Below are positions 9,413-17,867 of a stretch of 64,000 nucleotides of DNA, one piece after another. The notes beneath the pieces were generated by a model. It was not told the origin of the DNA, searched no databases, and worked only from the letters and a program-made list of their open reading frames with translations. Within the stretch, counting starts at the first letter, position 1. Each line of letters starts with the position of its first letter. The DNA comes from Korobacter sp963758505 (GTDB lineage Bacteria > Acidobacteriota > Terriglobia > Terriglobales > Acidobacteriaceae), in contig CAVWVJ010000001.1 of the NCBI GenBank assembly GCA_963758505.1, forward strand, positions 1,736,001-1,800,000, written 5' to 3'. The position numbers were made by a program, and so were the translations under genes.

Positions 9413-9590
9413 TGTCTCAATTTGAGTCAAGCAAAATAGCACCATCCCTAGGGCACTAGGGGTGGATTCCTTCTCATCCTGAGACAAACCGCCTACTCCC
9501 TTAACCCGGTGAGACTCTTAAACTTGCAAACCGTTCCCCCGATGACCTTGCAGTCACTATGCCTAGTGCCTTAAGTGGTTCTCTCTCATA
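9413..9590. promoter_or_regulatory. Candidate enhancer region for the sigma-54 activator
   Basis: Within the 344-base divergent gap (9351 to 9694) are two similar dyads: TCTCA-att-TGAGT at 9415-9427 and TCTCA-tcc-TGAGA at 9472-9484, plus half-sites TGAGA at 9510-9514 and TCTCA at 9584-9588. They lie roughly 75 to 250 bases upstream of the predicted sigma-54 start site, the usual range for NtrC-type enhancers. A separate 9-base inverted repeat, GGCACTAGG at 9452-9460 and CCTAGTGCC at 9562-9570, brackets part of the region. The sequence is seen; the binding role is inferred. Confidence 0.5.
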
Positions 9591-9634
9591 GATTTGTTGC
9601 GCTAGCGACACGACAGTACCAGTTACCTACTAGC

Positions 9635-9650
9635 TGGCACTGTTGTTGCA
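9635..9650 (+). promoter_or_regulatory. Consensus sigma-54 (-24/-12) promoter of the chemotaxis operon
   Basis: TGGCAC-tgttg-TTGCA has exact consensus elements with the invariant 10-base step between the -24 GG and the -12 GC. The start site would be near 9661, leaving a leader of about 34 bases to the ATG at 9695. The promoter points into the TonB-C/MCP/che genes, and a sigma-54 activator with an intact GAFTGA loop is encoded in the divergent operon. Confidence 0.85.
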
Positions 9651-9694
9651 AAGAGAATTACGGGTCCCGGTGTGTCTGCAAGAGGCTTAGGTCG

Positions 9695-10054
9695 ATGATG
9701 ATTCAAGACGAGTTTCGGGTGACTGGTTTCAAACCGCGGCGTTGGGTTGTTTTCCTGTGGATGTTTCTGGCGCTGTCGATCCTGTGTGTGGCGCAAGACG
9801 CAACGACTCGGAAGGTCAAGACCCGGGCGTTGCCGCTGTACCCCGAATTGGCGCAGAAGATGCGCCTGGTAGCGACCGTGAAGGTGCAAGTCACGGTGGC
9901 GCCGAACGGAGCTGTACTCCAGGCGAAGGCGCTCGGCGGACATCCACTGCTGGTGGACGCTTCAGTCGAGGCGGCGAGACATTACCGTTATGAGCCAGGG
10001 GCCGATACCACGACGAACATCATTGAATTTCACTTTGCACCTGGAGTCGATTGA
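9695..10054 (+). CDS. TonB C-terminal-domain protein, first gene of the chemotaxis operon
   Basis: 119 residues from ATG 9695 (a second ATG follows at 9698); longer in-frame starts would lie upstream of the predicted sigma-54 start site and are rejected. One hydrophobic N-terminal segment (WVVFLWMFLALSILCVAQ) acts as an anchor or signal peptide, followed by a TonB_C-type domain (KVKTRALPLYPELAQKM, VQVTVAPNGAV, HYRYEP) of about 80 residues. The proline-rich span of true TonB is absent. Stand-alone TonB_C proteins are common in Acidobacteria; why one heads a che operon is unclear. 55 bases separate it from the MCP gene. Confidence 0.8.
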   Translation: MMIQDEFRVTGFKPRRWVVFLWMFLALSILCVAQDATTRKVKTRALPLYPELAQKMRLVATVKVQVTVAPNGAVLQAKALGGHPLLVDASVEAARHYRYEPGADTTTNIIEFHFAPGVD

Positions 10055-10109
10055 AGACGCCTTCCACGGAGATCGCAGCCGAGGCGGCATTGGGAGGGCA
10101 TAGGAAGCC

Positions 10110-12119
10110 ATGAACAGAGGCAAGACAATTCGTGAAAGGCTATTCATATCGTTCAGTGCGATGCTGCTGCTGGTGATCGCACTGTTTTGCGCCAGTTTTA
10201 TTTCCGTGATGCGCGAGCGCAGCGCCAAAGCTGCCGCGCAGAGCGCGCTCGATATGGCCGCATCCATCGACAAGTTGCGCTTCCAAATGATGCAGAACCG
10301 GCTGGCGCTGGAGAGTTATGTGCTCACCGGCGGCCCTGAACCTCTCGGCCAGTTCCGCTCCGGCATGGAAACGTTTGGGCGTGAGCTGATCGGGGCGAGA
10401 GATAAGGCCTATTCCGACGGCCAACGGAATGCGCTGGCCCAGCTCGAAGAGCGCAACAAAGCCTGGTATGCCGAGTTCGCCACTCCCCTGCTGCAGAAGG
10501 GCAAGGAAGTCGAGATGGGCAATGCCAGCGGTGGCGATGTGCAGATCGCTTACATCCAGGCAAAGAATTCCTGGGAAAAGCAGCCCCAACCCGATGAAGC
10601 ACTCGATGCCGCCGCCAGCGACAACGAGAAGGAACTCTCCAAGCGCCGTGACAGCGACCAGGAAGCCTCCATGTTTACCCTGGCTGCGTCGGTTGCCATG
10701 ATGTTACTGGCGGTGGCGGTTGGCATCATCATTTCGCGGCGTACCGCCCGCAGTATTCTCGATCCACTCGACAGTCTCAACAAGATGGCGCGTGAGATCG
10801 GGCAATCCGGCGATCTGGACCACAAAGTCGCCATCCAGCGCGAAGACGAAATTGGCGATCTCGCCAATACCTTCAATTCCATGGTCGCGTACCTCCGGGA
10901 GATGGCTTCGGTTTCTGAGGCCATCGCAGGCGGCGACCTGACCGTCGAAATCCATCCCCGTTCCACCCGCGATACCCTCGGCAACGCCTTCCTCGGTATG
11001 ACGGAAGGCCTTCGCATGCTGGTGGGCCGGGTGCGCGATAGCGCCTCGCAAGTCGCCGCGGGATCGACGCAGGTGGCGGATGCCTCGGATGAATCCGCGA
11101 AGATCAGCGTGCAGGCTTCGTCGGCGATCGATGAAGTGACCAGCACCATGCACGAGATGAGCGTCAACGTGCAGAACATGGTGAAGAACACGCAGATGCA
11201 GGCCTCGAATGTAAGCGAGACCTCCGCTTCCATCGACCAGATGGTGGCGAGCATCCAGCGCGTGGCCGACACCGCGAAGGTTTTGCTCGACATTTCGAAC
11301 AAGTCGCGGGAAGAGGTTCACAGCGGCATCGGCACGATGCAGAAGGCGACCGACGGACTGGGCCGCATCAATACTGCGATCCAGTCTTCGTCCAACATCA
11401 TCGATGCCCTCGGGCAGCGTGCCGACGACATCGGCAAGATCATCGAGGTAATCGACGACCTGGCCGAGCAGACGAACCTGCTTGCGTTGAATGCCGCCAT
11501 CGAAGCGGCCCGTGCCGGAGAGCACGGACTTGGCTTTGCGGTGGTCGCCGACGAAGTTCGCAAACTCGCCGAGAAGTCGGCGCAGTCCACGAAAGAAATC
11601 TCAGACCTGATCCAGAGCATTCAGAAAGAAGCCCGCAAGGCCGTCGAGAACATGGAGAAGAGCACCACCATCGTCAACGAGGGGCTGGTGCTGGGCAACG
11701 ATCTCAGCCTCGCGCTGAAGAAAATCAGTTCGGTGGTCACCGAAGTTTACAAGTTCGCCCAGGAGATCGGCGCCGCCACCAACGAACAATCGCACGGATC
11801 GTCGCAGATCGCACGGGCTACCACCCGGCTCAACGAGATCACCCACGAGATCAACTCGTCGGTGGAAGAGCAAGCGGGCGGCGCGCAAGCGGTGGTTCGC
11901 GCCATGGAACGCATGCGCGAACTGACCCAGCAGAGCACCTCCGGGTCCACGGAGCTAGCGGCCTCGGCGGAGCAGATGTCGAAGATGTCGCGGCAACTGC
12001 TCGATTCCATGGACCGCTTCATCATCGGCACCATCAGCAGCATCGGCCGAAATGGGGACCGCGGACAGGAGAGCGCCACGGAGCGGATAGCTTCACGTTT
12101 CGCCGCCTCTGCGCGCTGA
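10110..12119 (+). CDS. Methyl-accepting chemotaxis protein
   Basis: 669 residues. An N-terminal membrane segment (about 10-33), a periplasmic helical sensor region of about 155 residues (CHASE3/four-helix type by pattern), a second membrane segment (MFTLAASVAMMLLAVAVGII, about 190-209), a HAMP domain (about 212-262) and what looks like a second HAMP-like unit, then a long coiled-coil signalling domain whose hairpin tip reads DLAEQTNLLALNAAIEAARA (about 451-470), the contact site for CheA and CheW. No C-terminal CheR-docking pentapeptide is seen; it ends RFAASAR. Eight bases separate it from cheW, so it is the operon's own receptor. Confidence 0.95.
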   Translation: MNRGKTIRERLFISFSAMLLLVIALFCASFISVMRERSAKAAAQSALDMAASIDKLRFQMMQNRLALESYVLTGGPEPLGQFRSGMETFGRELIGARDKAYSDGQRNALAQLEERNKAWYAEFATPLLQKGKEVEMGNASGGDVQIAYIQAKNSWEKQPQPDEALDAAASDNEKELSKRRDSDQEASMFTLAASVAMMLLAVAVGIIISRRTARSILDPLDSLNKMAREIGQSGDLDHKVAIQREDEIGDLANTFNSMVAYLREMASVSEAIAGGDLTVEIHPRSTRDTLGNAFLGMTEGLRMLVGRVRDSASQVAAGSTQVADASDESAKISVQASSAIDEVTSTMHEMSVNVQNMVKNTQMQASNVSETSASIDQMVASIQRVADTAKVLLDISNKSREEVHSGIGTMQKATDGLGRINTAIQSSSNIIDALGQRADDIGKIIEVIDDLAEQTNLLALNAAIEAARAGEHGLGFAVVADEVRKLAEKSAQSTKEISDLIQSIQKEARKAVENMEKSTTIVNEGLVLGNDLSLALKKISSVVTEVYKFAQEIGAATNEQSHGSSQIARATTRLNEITHEINSSVEEQAGGAQAVVRAMERMRELTQQSTSGSTELAASAEQMSKMSRQLLDSMDRFIIGTISSIGRNGDRGQESATERIASRFAASAR

Positions 12120-12127
12120 TCATCCAC

Positions 12128-12608
12128 ATGGCCAAAGATCTCCATCTCGTCGGTTTCCGCGTCGGACGTGAGACATTCGGCGTCCCGATCCACCTCGTTC
12201 ACGAGATCGTGCGGGTGCCGGATATCACCGCGGTGCCGGATGCCCCGGACTACATCGAAGGCGTCATCAACCTGCGGGGAAAGATCGTCTCCATCATCGA
12301 TCTCCGAAAACGTTTTGGAGAGACCGAGATCGTCAGCGACCGCAAGAATCGCGTGATGGTCATCGAGTCGGACAAGAAACTGGTAGGCCTGATCGTCGAT
12401 TCGGCTTCGGAGGTTCTGAAAGCTTCCGCCGTCGGAGGTGGAGAATCCGCCCAACGTCTTCGAGGACGGTGAGTTGAATTACGTGACCGGGGTTGGAAAG
12501 CTGAAAGGCCGGCTCATCATTCTTATCGACCTCAATAAGATTCTGCAGCGGGGCGAGTTGAAGCGGGTGGGAGAGCTGGCGGAAACGGCAGCGGCGGCCA
12601 AGGCTTAG
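12128..12608 (+). pseudogene. cheW: cheW adaptor, interrupted by a +1 frameshift
   Basis: CheW couples receptors to CheA. The first 98 codons read as normal CheW (VGFRVGRETFGVPIHLVHEI, GVINLRGKIVSIIDLRKRFG). At about 12422, after GTTCTGAAA, one extra base shifts the frame; read unshifted, the ORF stops at 12472. Dropping one base restores the rest (LPPSEVENPPNVFEDGEL, LKGRLIILIDLNKIL) to the stop at 12606-12608, giving 159 residues, the normal CheW length. The downstream half is therefore conserved, which favours sequencing error or a very recent mutation over old decay. It lies 8 bases after the MCP gene. Confidence 0.88.
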
Positions 12609-12665
12609 CACATCGAGTGGGAATCGCAATGGCGGTGACATCCCGCGCCATTGCCACGAGAGGAT

Positions 12666-13565
12666 ATGGCGACACCAGGCATGCAAGTGGCCCTAAGCGA
12701 AGCGGAGATGAAGCTGCTGCAGACCCTCGTCTACCAGGAATGCGGCATGTTCTTCGACGATCGGCGCGCGCATTTTCTGCAGGACCGCGTAAACCGGAGA
12801 ATCCGGGAAAACAGCCTCGACGGCTTCTACAACTACTACAAGCTGCTGACCGGGCCGAGGGCACGCACCGAGATCGCCGCGCTGGTCGATAACCTGACCA
12901 TCAACGAAACAAGTTTCTTTCGTAACAAGCCACAGCTTGAACTTTTTCATAAGATCACCCTGGAAGAGCTCCTGCACCGCAAGCACCAGCGCCGGGACTG
13001 GTCCCTGAAGGTCTGGAGCGCGGGGTGCTCCACGGGCCAGGAACCGTACACCATGGCAATGCTGATCTGCGATGCGCTGGCGTTTTATAACCTGCGCAAT
13101 CCGCTGCCGATTGAAACGCCGTCGCCGAAGCCGCTCGTGCCGCCACCGTGGAGGGTGGAAATCGTCGCGTCCGATATCAGCTATCGCGTGTTGCGTGCCG
13201 CGCAGGAGGGCAGCTACTCCGAAACCCAGATGGAACCGGTGGACTACTCCTATCGCCTTCGCTATTTCGACCGGGTCAACGACCGCTACCTGGTCAAAAA
13301 GGCTTTGAAGGAAGTTGTCCACTTCGACTTCCATAACCTGAAGACGGAGTTCCTTCCCCAGAACAACGACGTGATCTTCTGCCGCAACGTGATGATCTAT
13401 TTCGACGAAGCCGAGCAGAGGCGCCTGATCAGCAAGTTCTATCGCTGCCTGCGGCCAGGCGGATTTCTATTTGTAGGCCATGCGGAGAGCCTGTTTGGCT
13501 TGAGCGAACAGTTCCGCATGGTGCATGTGAACAACGGGACCGCATACCAGAGGATTGAGGCGTAA
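12666..13565 (+). CDS. cheR: Chemotaxis protein methyltransferase
   Basis: 299 residues from ATG 12666; a TTG at 12651 and ATG at 12681 are alternatives, and none has an ideally spaced Shine-Dalgarno. CheR methylates receptor glutamates using S-adenosylmethionine, setting adaptation. N-terminal helical domain (FLQDRVNRRI; TINETSFFRNKPQL), SAM-binding motif (VWSAGCSTGQEPYTMAM), acidic motif (IVASDISYRVL), and the catalytic-core segment NDVIFCRNVMIYFDEAEQ with the C-terminal LRPGGFLFVGHAESL. Full length. The stop at 13563-13565 is followed one base later by the GTG of cheA. Confidence 0.95.
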   Translation: MATPGMQVALSEAEMKLLQTLVYQECGMFFDDRRAHFLQDRVNRRIRENSLDGFYNYYKLLTGPRARTEIAALVDNLTINETSFFRNKPQLELFHKITLEELLHRKHQRRDWSLKVWSAGCSTGQEPYTMAMLICDALAFYNLRNPLPIETPSPKPLVPPPWRVEIVASDISYRVLRAAQEGSYSETQMEPVDYSYRLRYFDRVNDRYLVKKALKEVVHFDFHNLKTEFLPQNNDVIFCRNVMIYFDEAEQRRLISKFYRCLRPGGFLFVGHAESLFGLSEQFRMVHVNNGTAYQRIEA

Positions 13566-13566
13566 C

Positions 13567-15701
13567 GTGGGATTTTTCTCCGACGAACGGGCAAACGAAC
13601 TCCGGGACTTGTTCTTCGAGAGCGCGCAGGAACTGCTGCAGACGCTCAACGACGAAGGACTCGAACTGGAGCGGCGTCCCCATGACGTGGAGATCGTGCG
13701 CGACATCCGGCGCACGGTGCATACCCTGAAGGGCGATTCGGCCGCGTGCGGCTTCCGCGAACTGAGCGAGCTGGCGCACGAGATGGAGGATGCGCTGACG
13801 AATGACGTAGCCGTCGGCGCCGATGGCAATCTGGTCGAGCTGGTGCTACACGCTGCGGATAGTTTCGACGGTATGCTCTCCGCCTACCGCGGCCACTCCA
13901 AGCTGCCCTCCACCGAGCATGTTCGAAAGCTGATTCAAGGGCTGACTTCGAAGCCCTCCGCGGCGGTGGCCACAAACGCGCCGGCCGAGTTCGCATGGAC
14001 GGAATACGATCAGCTCCGCATTGAGAAGGCGGCTGACGAAGCGACGCCGATCTACCTCATCTCGATCGAGGTGGAAGCGAACTGCCCGATGCGGATGGCG
14101 GCTCTTCAACTTCTGAAAAACGTGCTTCATTCCATCGGGACCTTGCTGGCCATTCAACCCGAGGGCGATCTCTTACCCGATGGCATGGCTTGCATCGAAG
14201 CGGCACTCGCGAGTTCCCTGCCGGCAGAAGTCATCGAGAAGAAGCTCCAGGTGCCGTCCATCACGAGACACACCGTTCTGCAGGTTTATGGAGAGGCGAG
14301 TGAAGACCGCGCAACCTGAGGCTTTGCCTGCGGCCCTGGACCTCCCAACCCAGGCTGCGACGTTGACCCCGGTAAAGGTAGAAGAGCGCACCGCACTTCC
14401 AGCGCTCCTTGCAGTGGAGGAGTCCGAACGCGACGGGACAGGAGACCAGGCGCCTTCCACGAATACCTTCACTCCAGAGAACCTGCTCCGCGTGGATGCC
14501 GACCGCATCGACACCGTGCTCAATCTTGTCGGCGAGCTGATCATTGGGAAGTCGATGCTCAACCAGACGCTTTCGGAATTCGGCAAGCTGCATCCCAAGG
14601 ATCCGCTGCGGTCCAAATTCGCCGACGCCATGGCCTTCCAGGCGCAGGTCCTCAACGAGTTGCAGCGCTCGGTGATGAAGATTCGCATGGTGCCGGTCGA
14701 ACAGCTCTTCCGCCGCTTCCCGCGTGTTGCCCGCGACGTTGCGCGCAGCAGCGGCAAAGATGTCGAGCTGATCGTATCCGGCCAGAACACGGATCTCGAC
14801 AAGAGCATTCTCGATGCGCTTGCCGAGCCCATGATGCACCTGGTGCGTAACGCTGTCGATCACGGCATCGAGTCGTCCGCGGAACGCGCGGCCGCCGGGA
14901 AGCCCGCGAAAGGACGCTCTGCAACTCAACGCCTACTACCAGGGGAACCAGGTCGTCATCGAACTCAGTGACGATGGAAAAGGAATCGACCGAGAGCGCG
15001 TCGTGCGCAAGGCGGTCGAGAACAACATTCTCTCCGAAAAAGATGCCGACAAGCTCACGGAGCAGGAGGCATTGGCTCTTATCTTCCGTCCTGGGCTGAG
15101 CACTTCGGAGCAGGTCACCGAAATTTCGGGCCGCGGCATGGGGATGGATATCGTGGACAGCGTGCTCCGTCGCCTGAAAGGTTCCATCGGGATCCAGACC
15201 GAACGCGGGCGTGGCACTACCTTCCAGTTGCGGGTACCCCTGACCCTGGCGATCATGCAGGCGCTGCTCTTCCGCGTCGCGAATCGTCTTTATGCAGTGC
15301 CGCTCGGATCGGTCGTTGAGATTGCACGTACGACGGCGCAAAATATCCATACCGTGGATCACCATGAGGTTTTGCAGCTGCGCAATCAGATCGTCACCCT
15401 GGTGCGGCTCGACCGCCTGGAGGGGAAAAAAGGTCCAGTGGCTGCCGGCAACAGCAAGATCTTTGTCGTAGTCGTTGCTCTCGGCGAACGACGTTTTGGC
15501 CTGATTGTGGACAAACTCGTCGGCGAAGAGGAGCTGGTCATCAAAGCGCTGGAAGATAATCTCGTCGCCACGGACCTGGTAAGCGGGGCTTCGATCCTGG
15601 GTGACGGCACTGTTGTCCTGATCCTGAATGTCGCCGCGGTCGTGGAGCGGCTGGGACGGGCGATCCAAAATGTACCGAAGCAATTGGGGGCCTCAGCATG
15701 A
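13567..15701 (+). pseudogene. cheA: Chemotaxis histidine kinase CheA, interrupted by two +1 frameshifts
   Basis: Three consecutive frames together give one complete CheA of about 710 residues. Segment 1 (GTG 13567 to about 14300): HPt/P1 domain with phosphoacceptor His in VHTLKGDSAACG near residue 51. Segment 2 (about 14300 to 14908): P3 dimerisation (VDADRIDTVLNLVGELIIGK) and start of the P4 ATPase with its N box (HLVRNAVDHGIE). Segment 3 (about 14910 to 15701): G1 (ELSDDGKGID), G2 (ISGRGMGMDIV), and the CheW-like P5 domain. The second shift is at AAAG-GAC near 14908; the first lies in the variable linker near 14300 and cannot be placed exactly. The end overlaps cheB by 4 bases. Confidence 0.9.
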
Positions 15702-16789
15702 TGACCTCTCCAATTCGCGTACTGGTGATCGACGACTCCGCGCTGATGCGAAAGATGCTCACGCAGATGCTGCAACGCGATTCTTCGATCGAGGTGGTGG
15801 GCACCGCCATGGACGGGGCATTCGGCCTCAAGAAGATCGAAGAACTTCGTCCCGACGTGGTGACCCTCGATCTCGAGATGCCGGAAATGGATGGCCTCGC
15901 GACCTTGCGTCATATCACCAAGCGAGGTGGGATACCGGTCATCGTGGTCAGCGCCCACAGCACGGAAGGCGCGGGTGAAACCTTCAAGGCCCTGCAGTCC
16001 GGCGCATTCGACTTCATTGCCAAGCCTCAGGAGAATGCCTCCGTCCTGATGGAGACGATCGCCGACGAGCTGATCGCGAAGGTCAAGGCCGCAGGAGCTG
16101 CGCGCCGGCCACGTCCCGAGGTGGCAAAAGTTGACGAAGAGCATCTGCGCGCGGTGCGGAAGCAACCGCGGCCGGCTCCGGGCACGAGAATGACGCCGAC
16201 CAAGATCGTGGCGATCGGCATTTCGACCGGCGGCCCAAACGCGCTGCTCTACCTGCTTTCGCAGTTGCCTGCCGATTTTCCGGCGTCGATCCTGATTGTG
16301 CAGCACATGCCGGAGGGCTTCACCCAGATGTTTGCCAACCGGCTGTCAGAAGCTTGCGCCATCGAAGTCAAGGAAGCGCAGTCGGGGGATCTGTTGCTGG
16401 CGGGCCGTGCTCTTATCTGTCCCGGCAACCGGCACATGCGGGTTCGCAAGATGCCCATGGGAGACGTAGCGGTTCTCTCTGACGATCCCCGGGTCAACGG
16501 CCATCGTCCCTCGGCCGACGTTTTATTTCGCAGTGTCGCCCACGAGTTTGGCGCACGGGCAATGGGGTTGATCATGACGGGGATGGGCGAAGACGGTGCC
16601 GATGGAATCGGTGAGATCAAGGCTGCAGGCGGGTTGACCGTCGCACAGGACGAAGCCTCCAGCGTAGTGTTCGGAATGCCGAAGGTGGCAATCGAACGGG
16701 GAAATGTAACACGCGTCGTTTCGCTCGACGCATTGCCCAATATGTTGCAGGTGCAATGCTCGGCGCAACGTGCGAAGGCATGTGATTAG
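15698..16789 (+). CDS. cheB: Chemotaxis response regulator / protein-glutamate methylesterase
   Basis: 363 residues, full length. N-terminal receiver (VLVIDDSALMRKML; phosphoacceptor Asp in VVTLDLEMPEMDG near 57; Lys in FDFIAKPQ) is linked to the CheB methylesterase domain with the catalytic Ser in AIGISTGGPNALL, His in IVQHMPEGFT and Asp in TGMGEDGADG. CheB removes receptor methyl groups when phosphorylated by CheA and opposes CheR. The ATG overlaps the cheA stop (15698 to 15701). Confidence 0.96.
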   Translation: MMTSPIRVLVIDDSALMRKMLTQMLQRDSSIEVVGTAMDGAFGLKKIEELRPDVVTLDLEMPEMDGLATLRHITKRGGIPVIVVSAHSTEGAGETFKALQSGAFDFIAKPQENASVLMETIADELIAKVKAAGAARRPRPEVAKVDEEHLRAVRKQPRPAPGTRMTPTKIVAIGISTGGPNALLYLLSQLPADFPASILIVQHMPEGFTQMFANRLSEACAIEVKEAQSGDLLLAGRALICPGNRHMRVRKMPMGDVAVLSDDPRVNGHRPSADVLFRSVAHEFGARAMGLIMTGMGEDGADGIGEIKAAGGLTVAQDEASSVVFGMPKVAIERGNVTRVVSLDALPNMLQVQCSAQRAKACD

Positions 16790-16848
16790 TTTCAACGGTT
16801 AGCGCCGGATGCTCTCGCAGCATACCGGCCAGCCCGGAGAGGAAATGT

Positions 16849-17307
16849 ATGGAGCAATTCGGTGCTCTAGTTCGCAGTAAGGACCGGCAACCGGTTCGTT
16901 ACCTCGTGGTGGACGATTCCGTGTTCGCTCGCAAGAACCTGACCAGGATGATCGATGGCTTCGGCGGCCAGGTGGCGGGGGAGGCGGGCGATGGGTGCAC
17001 CGCGATCTCGGAATACGATCGCACCCGGCCCGACATCGTTCTGATGGATATCACGATGCCACAGATGGAAGGCATCGAAGCTGCCGAGCGCATCGTGCAG
17101 CAGCATCCGGACGCACGCATCGTGATGGTGTCGTCGGTGGGCTACCAGGAGAACATCGTGGCGGCGTTGCAGAAGGGCGCGCGGCACTTCGTCCAGAAAC
17201 CGGTGAAGCCCGAGGTGCTTTACGAGGTGATCAAGTACGTTCTCGGCGACGAGGGCACGGTGCTCGCCTCCGCCTCGGCGGCGTCGGCAGGGGATTCCGG
17301 CCAATGA
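16849..17307 (+). CDS. cheY: CheY-like response regulator
   Basis: 152 residues; a single receiver with a short N-terminal extension and an Ala/Ser-rich tail. Key residues: VVDDSVFARKNL, phosphoacceptor Asp in IVLMDITMPQMEG near 66, Ser in MVSSVGYQE, Lys in FVQKPVKPE. No output domain. Placed between cheB and the CheX-like gene, so probably the output regulator carrying the CheA signal to the motor or to a motility system. Its stop overlaps the next start (ATGA at 17304). Confidence 0.92.
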   Translation: MEQFGALVRSKDRQPVRYLVVDDSVFARKNLTRMIDGFGGQVAGEAGDGCTAISEYDRTRPDIVLMDITMPQMEGIEAAERIVQQHPDARIVMVSSVGYQENIVAALQKGARHFVQKPVKPEVLYEVIKYVLGDEGTVLASASAASAGDSGQ

Positions 17308-17801
17308 AGATGGACCTGATCCAACCCTTTATCAATGCCGCGGACGCCGTGCTGGCCGAGACCTTGCAGTGCAACACGCGCATCGGCGATATGACGATGG
17401 AAGAGGAAGCCTATCGCCGCAAAGGGGTCGCGGCCGTGGTCGAGGTCCATGGCGACATCGAAGGACGGGTCATCTTCGACATCGATCCGGAGACCGCCAC
17501 CCGGGTGGCGTCGCATCTCGCCGGGCAGCCGGTCGCGCAAAGCGACCAGCTTGTTTACGAGACGATCTGCGAACTGGCGAATCTCGTGATCGGCAATGCG
17601 GTCACCACGCTGAACGACCAGGGTTTTCACTTCCGGATCCTTCCTCCGGCGGTGCACAAGGAAGATCTCGGCTTTAAGGGCAACGAGGAGACCGAAGCCC
17701 TCGTCCTGTTCGTCGAGACCTCTGCCGGTAGCGTGTACATGAACATCGCGATGCGCTACAACCGCCGCCGTCGTGGGGAAGAGATCGCCGCTACCGCCTA
17801 A
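17304..17801 (+). CDS. cheX: CheX/CheC-type phosphatase or chemotaxis accessory protein
   Basis: 165 residues from ATG 17304, which overlaps the cheY stop. Matches the CheX-like alpha/beta fold by pattern: DLIQPFINAADAVLAETL at the N-terminus, VVEVHGDIEGRVIFDI, and the helix with the conserved E and N (YETICELANLVIGNAVTTL) that acts on phospho-CheY in characterised members. The likely job is CheY-P dephosphorylation, given its position directly behind cheY and the absence of cheZ. Last gene of the operon; a terminator follows. Confidence 0.85.
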   Translation: MKMDLIQPFINAADAVLAETLQCNTRIGDMTMEEEAYRRKGVAAVVEVHGDIEGRVIFDIDPETATRVASHLAGQPVAQSDQLVYETICELANLVIGNAVTTLNDQGFHFRILPPAVHKEDLGFKGNEETEALVLFVETSAGSVYMNIAMRYNRRRRGEEIAATA

Positions 17802-17818
17802 AGATCCAGTACGAACGA

Positions 17819-17853
17819 AGAGGGTGGAGATTTCTCCACCCTCTTTCTTTTTC
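17819..17853 (+). terminator. Rho-independent terminator of the chemotaxis operon
   Basis: AGAGGGTGGAGA at 17819-17830 pairs perfectly with TCTCCACCCTCT at 17833-17844 over a tiny loop, followed by TTCTTTTT. It begins 17 bases after the last che gene and separates it from the convergent lipoprotein gene. Confidence 0.93.
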
Positions 17854-17867
17854 CACTCAAAACGCTT

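Noticed and set aside
9431..9444. Minus-strand sigma-54 promoter for the sensor-kinase operon
   Set aside because: TGGTGC...TGC on the minus strand has the wrong spacing and poor match to the -24 element.
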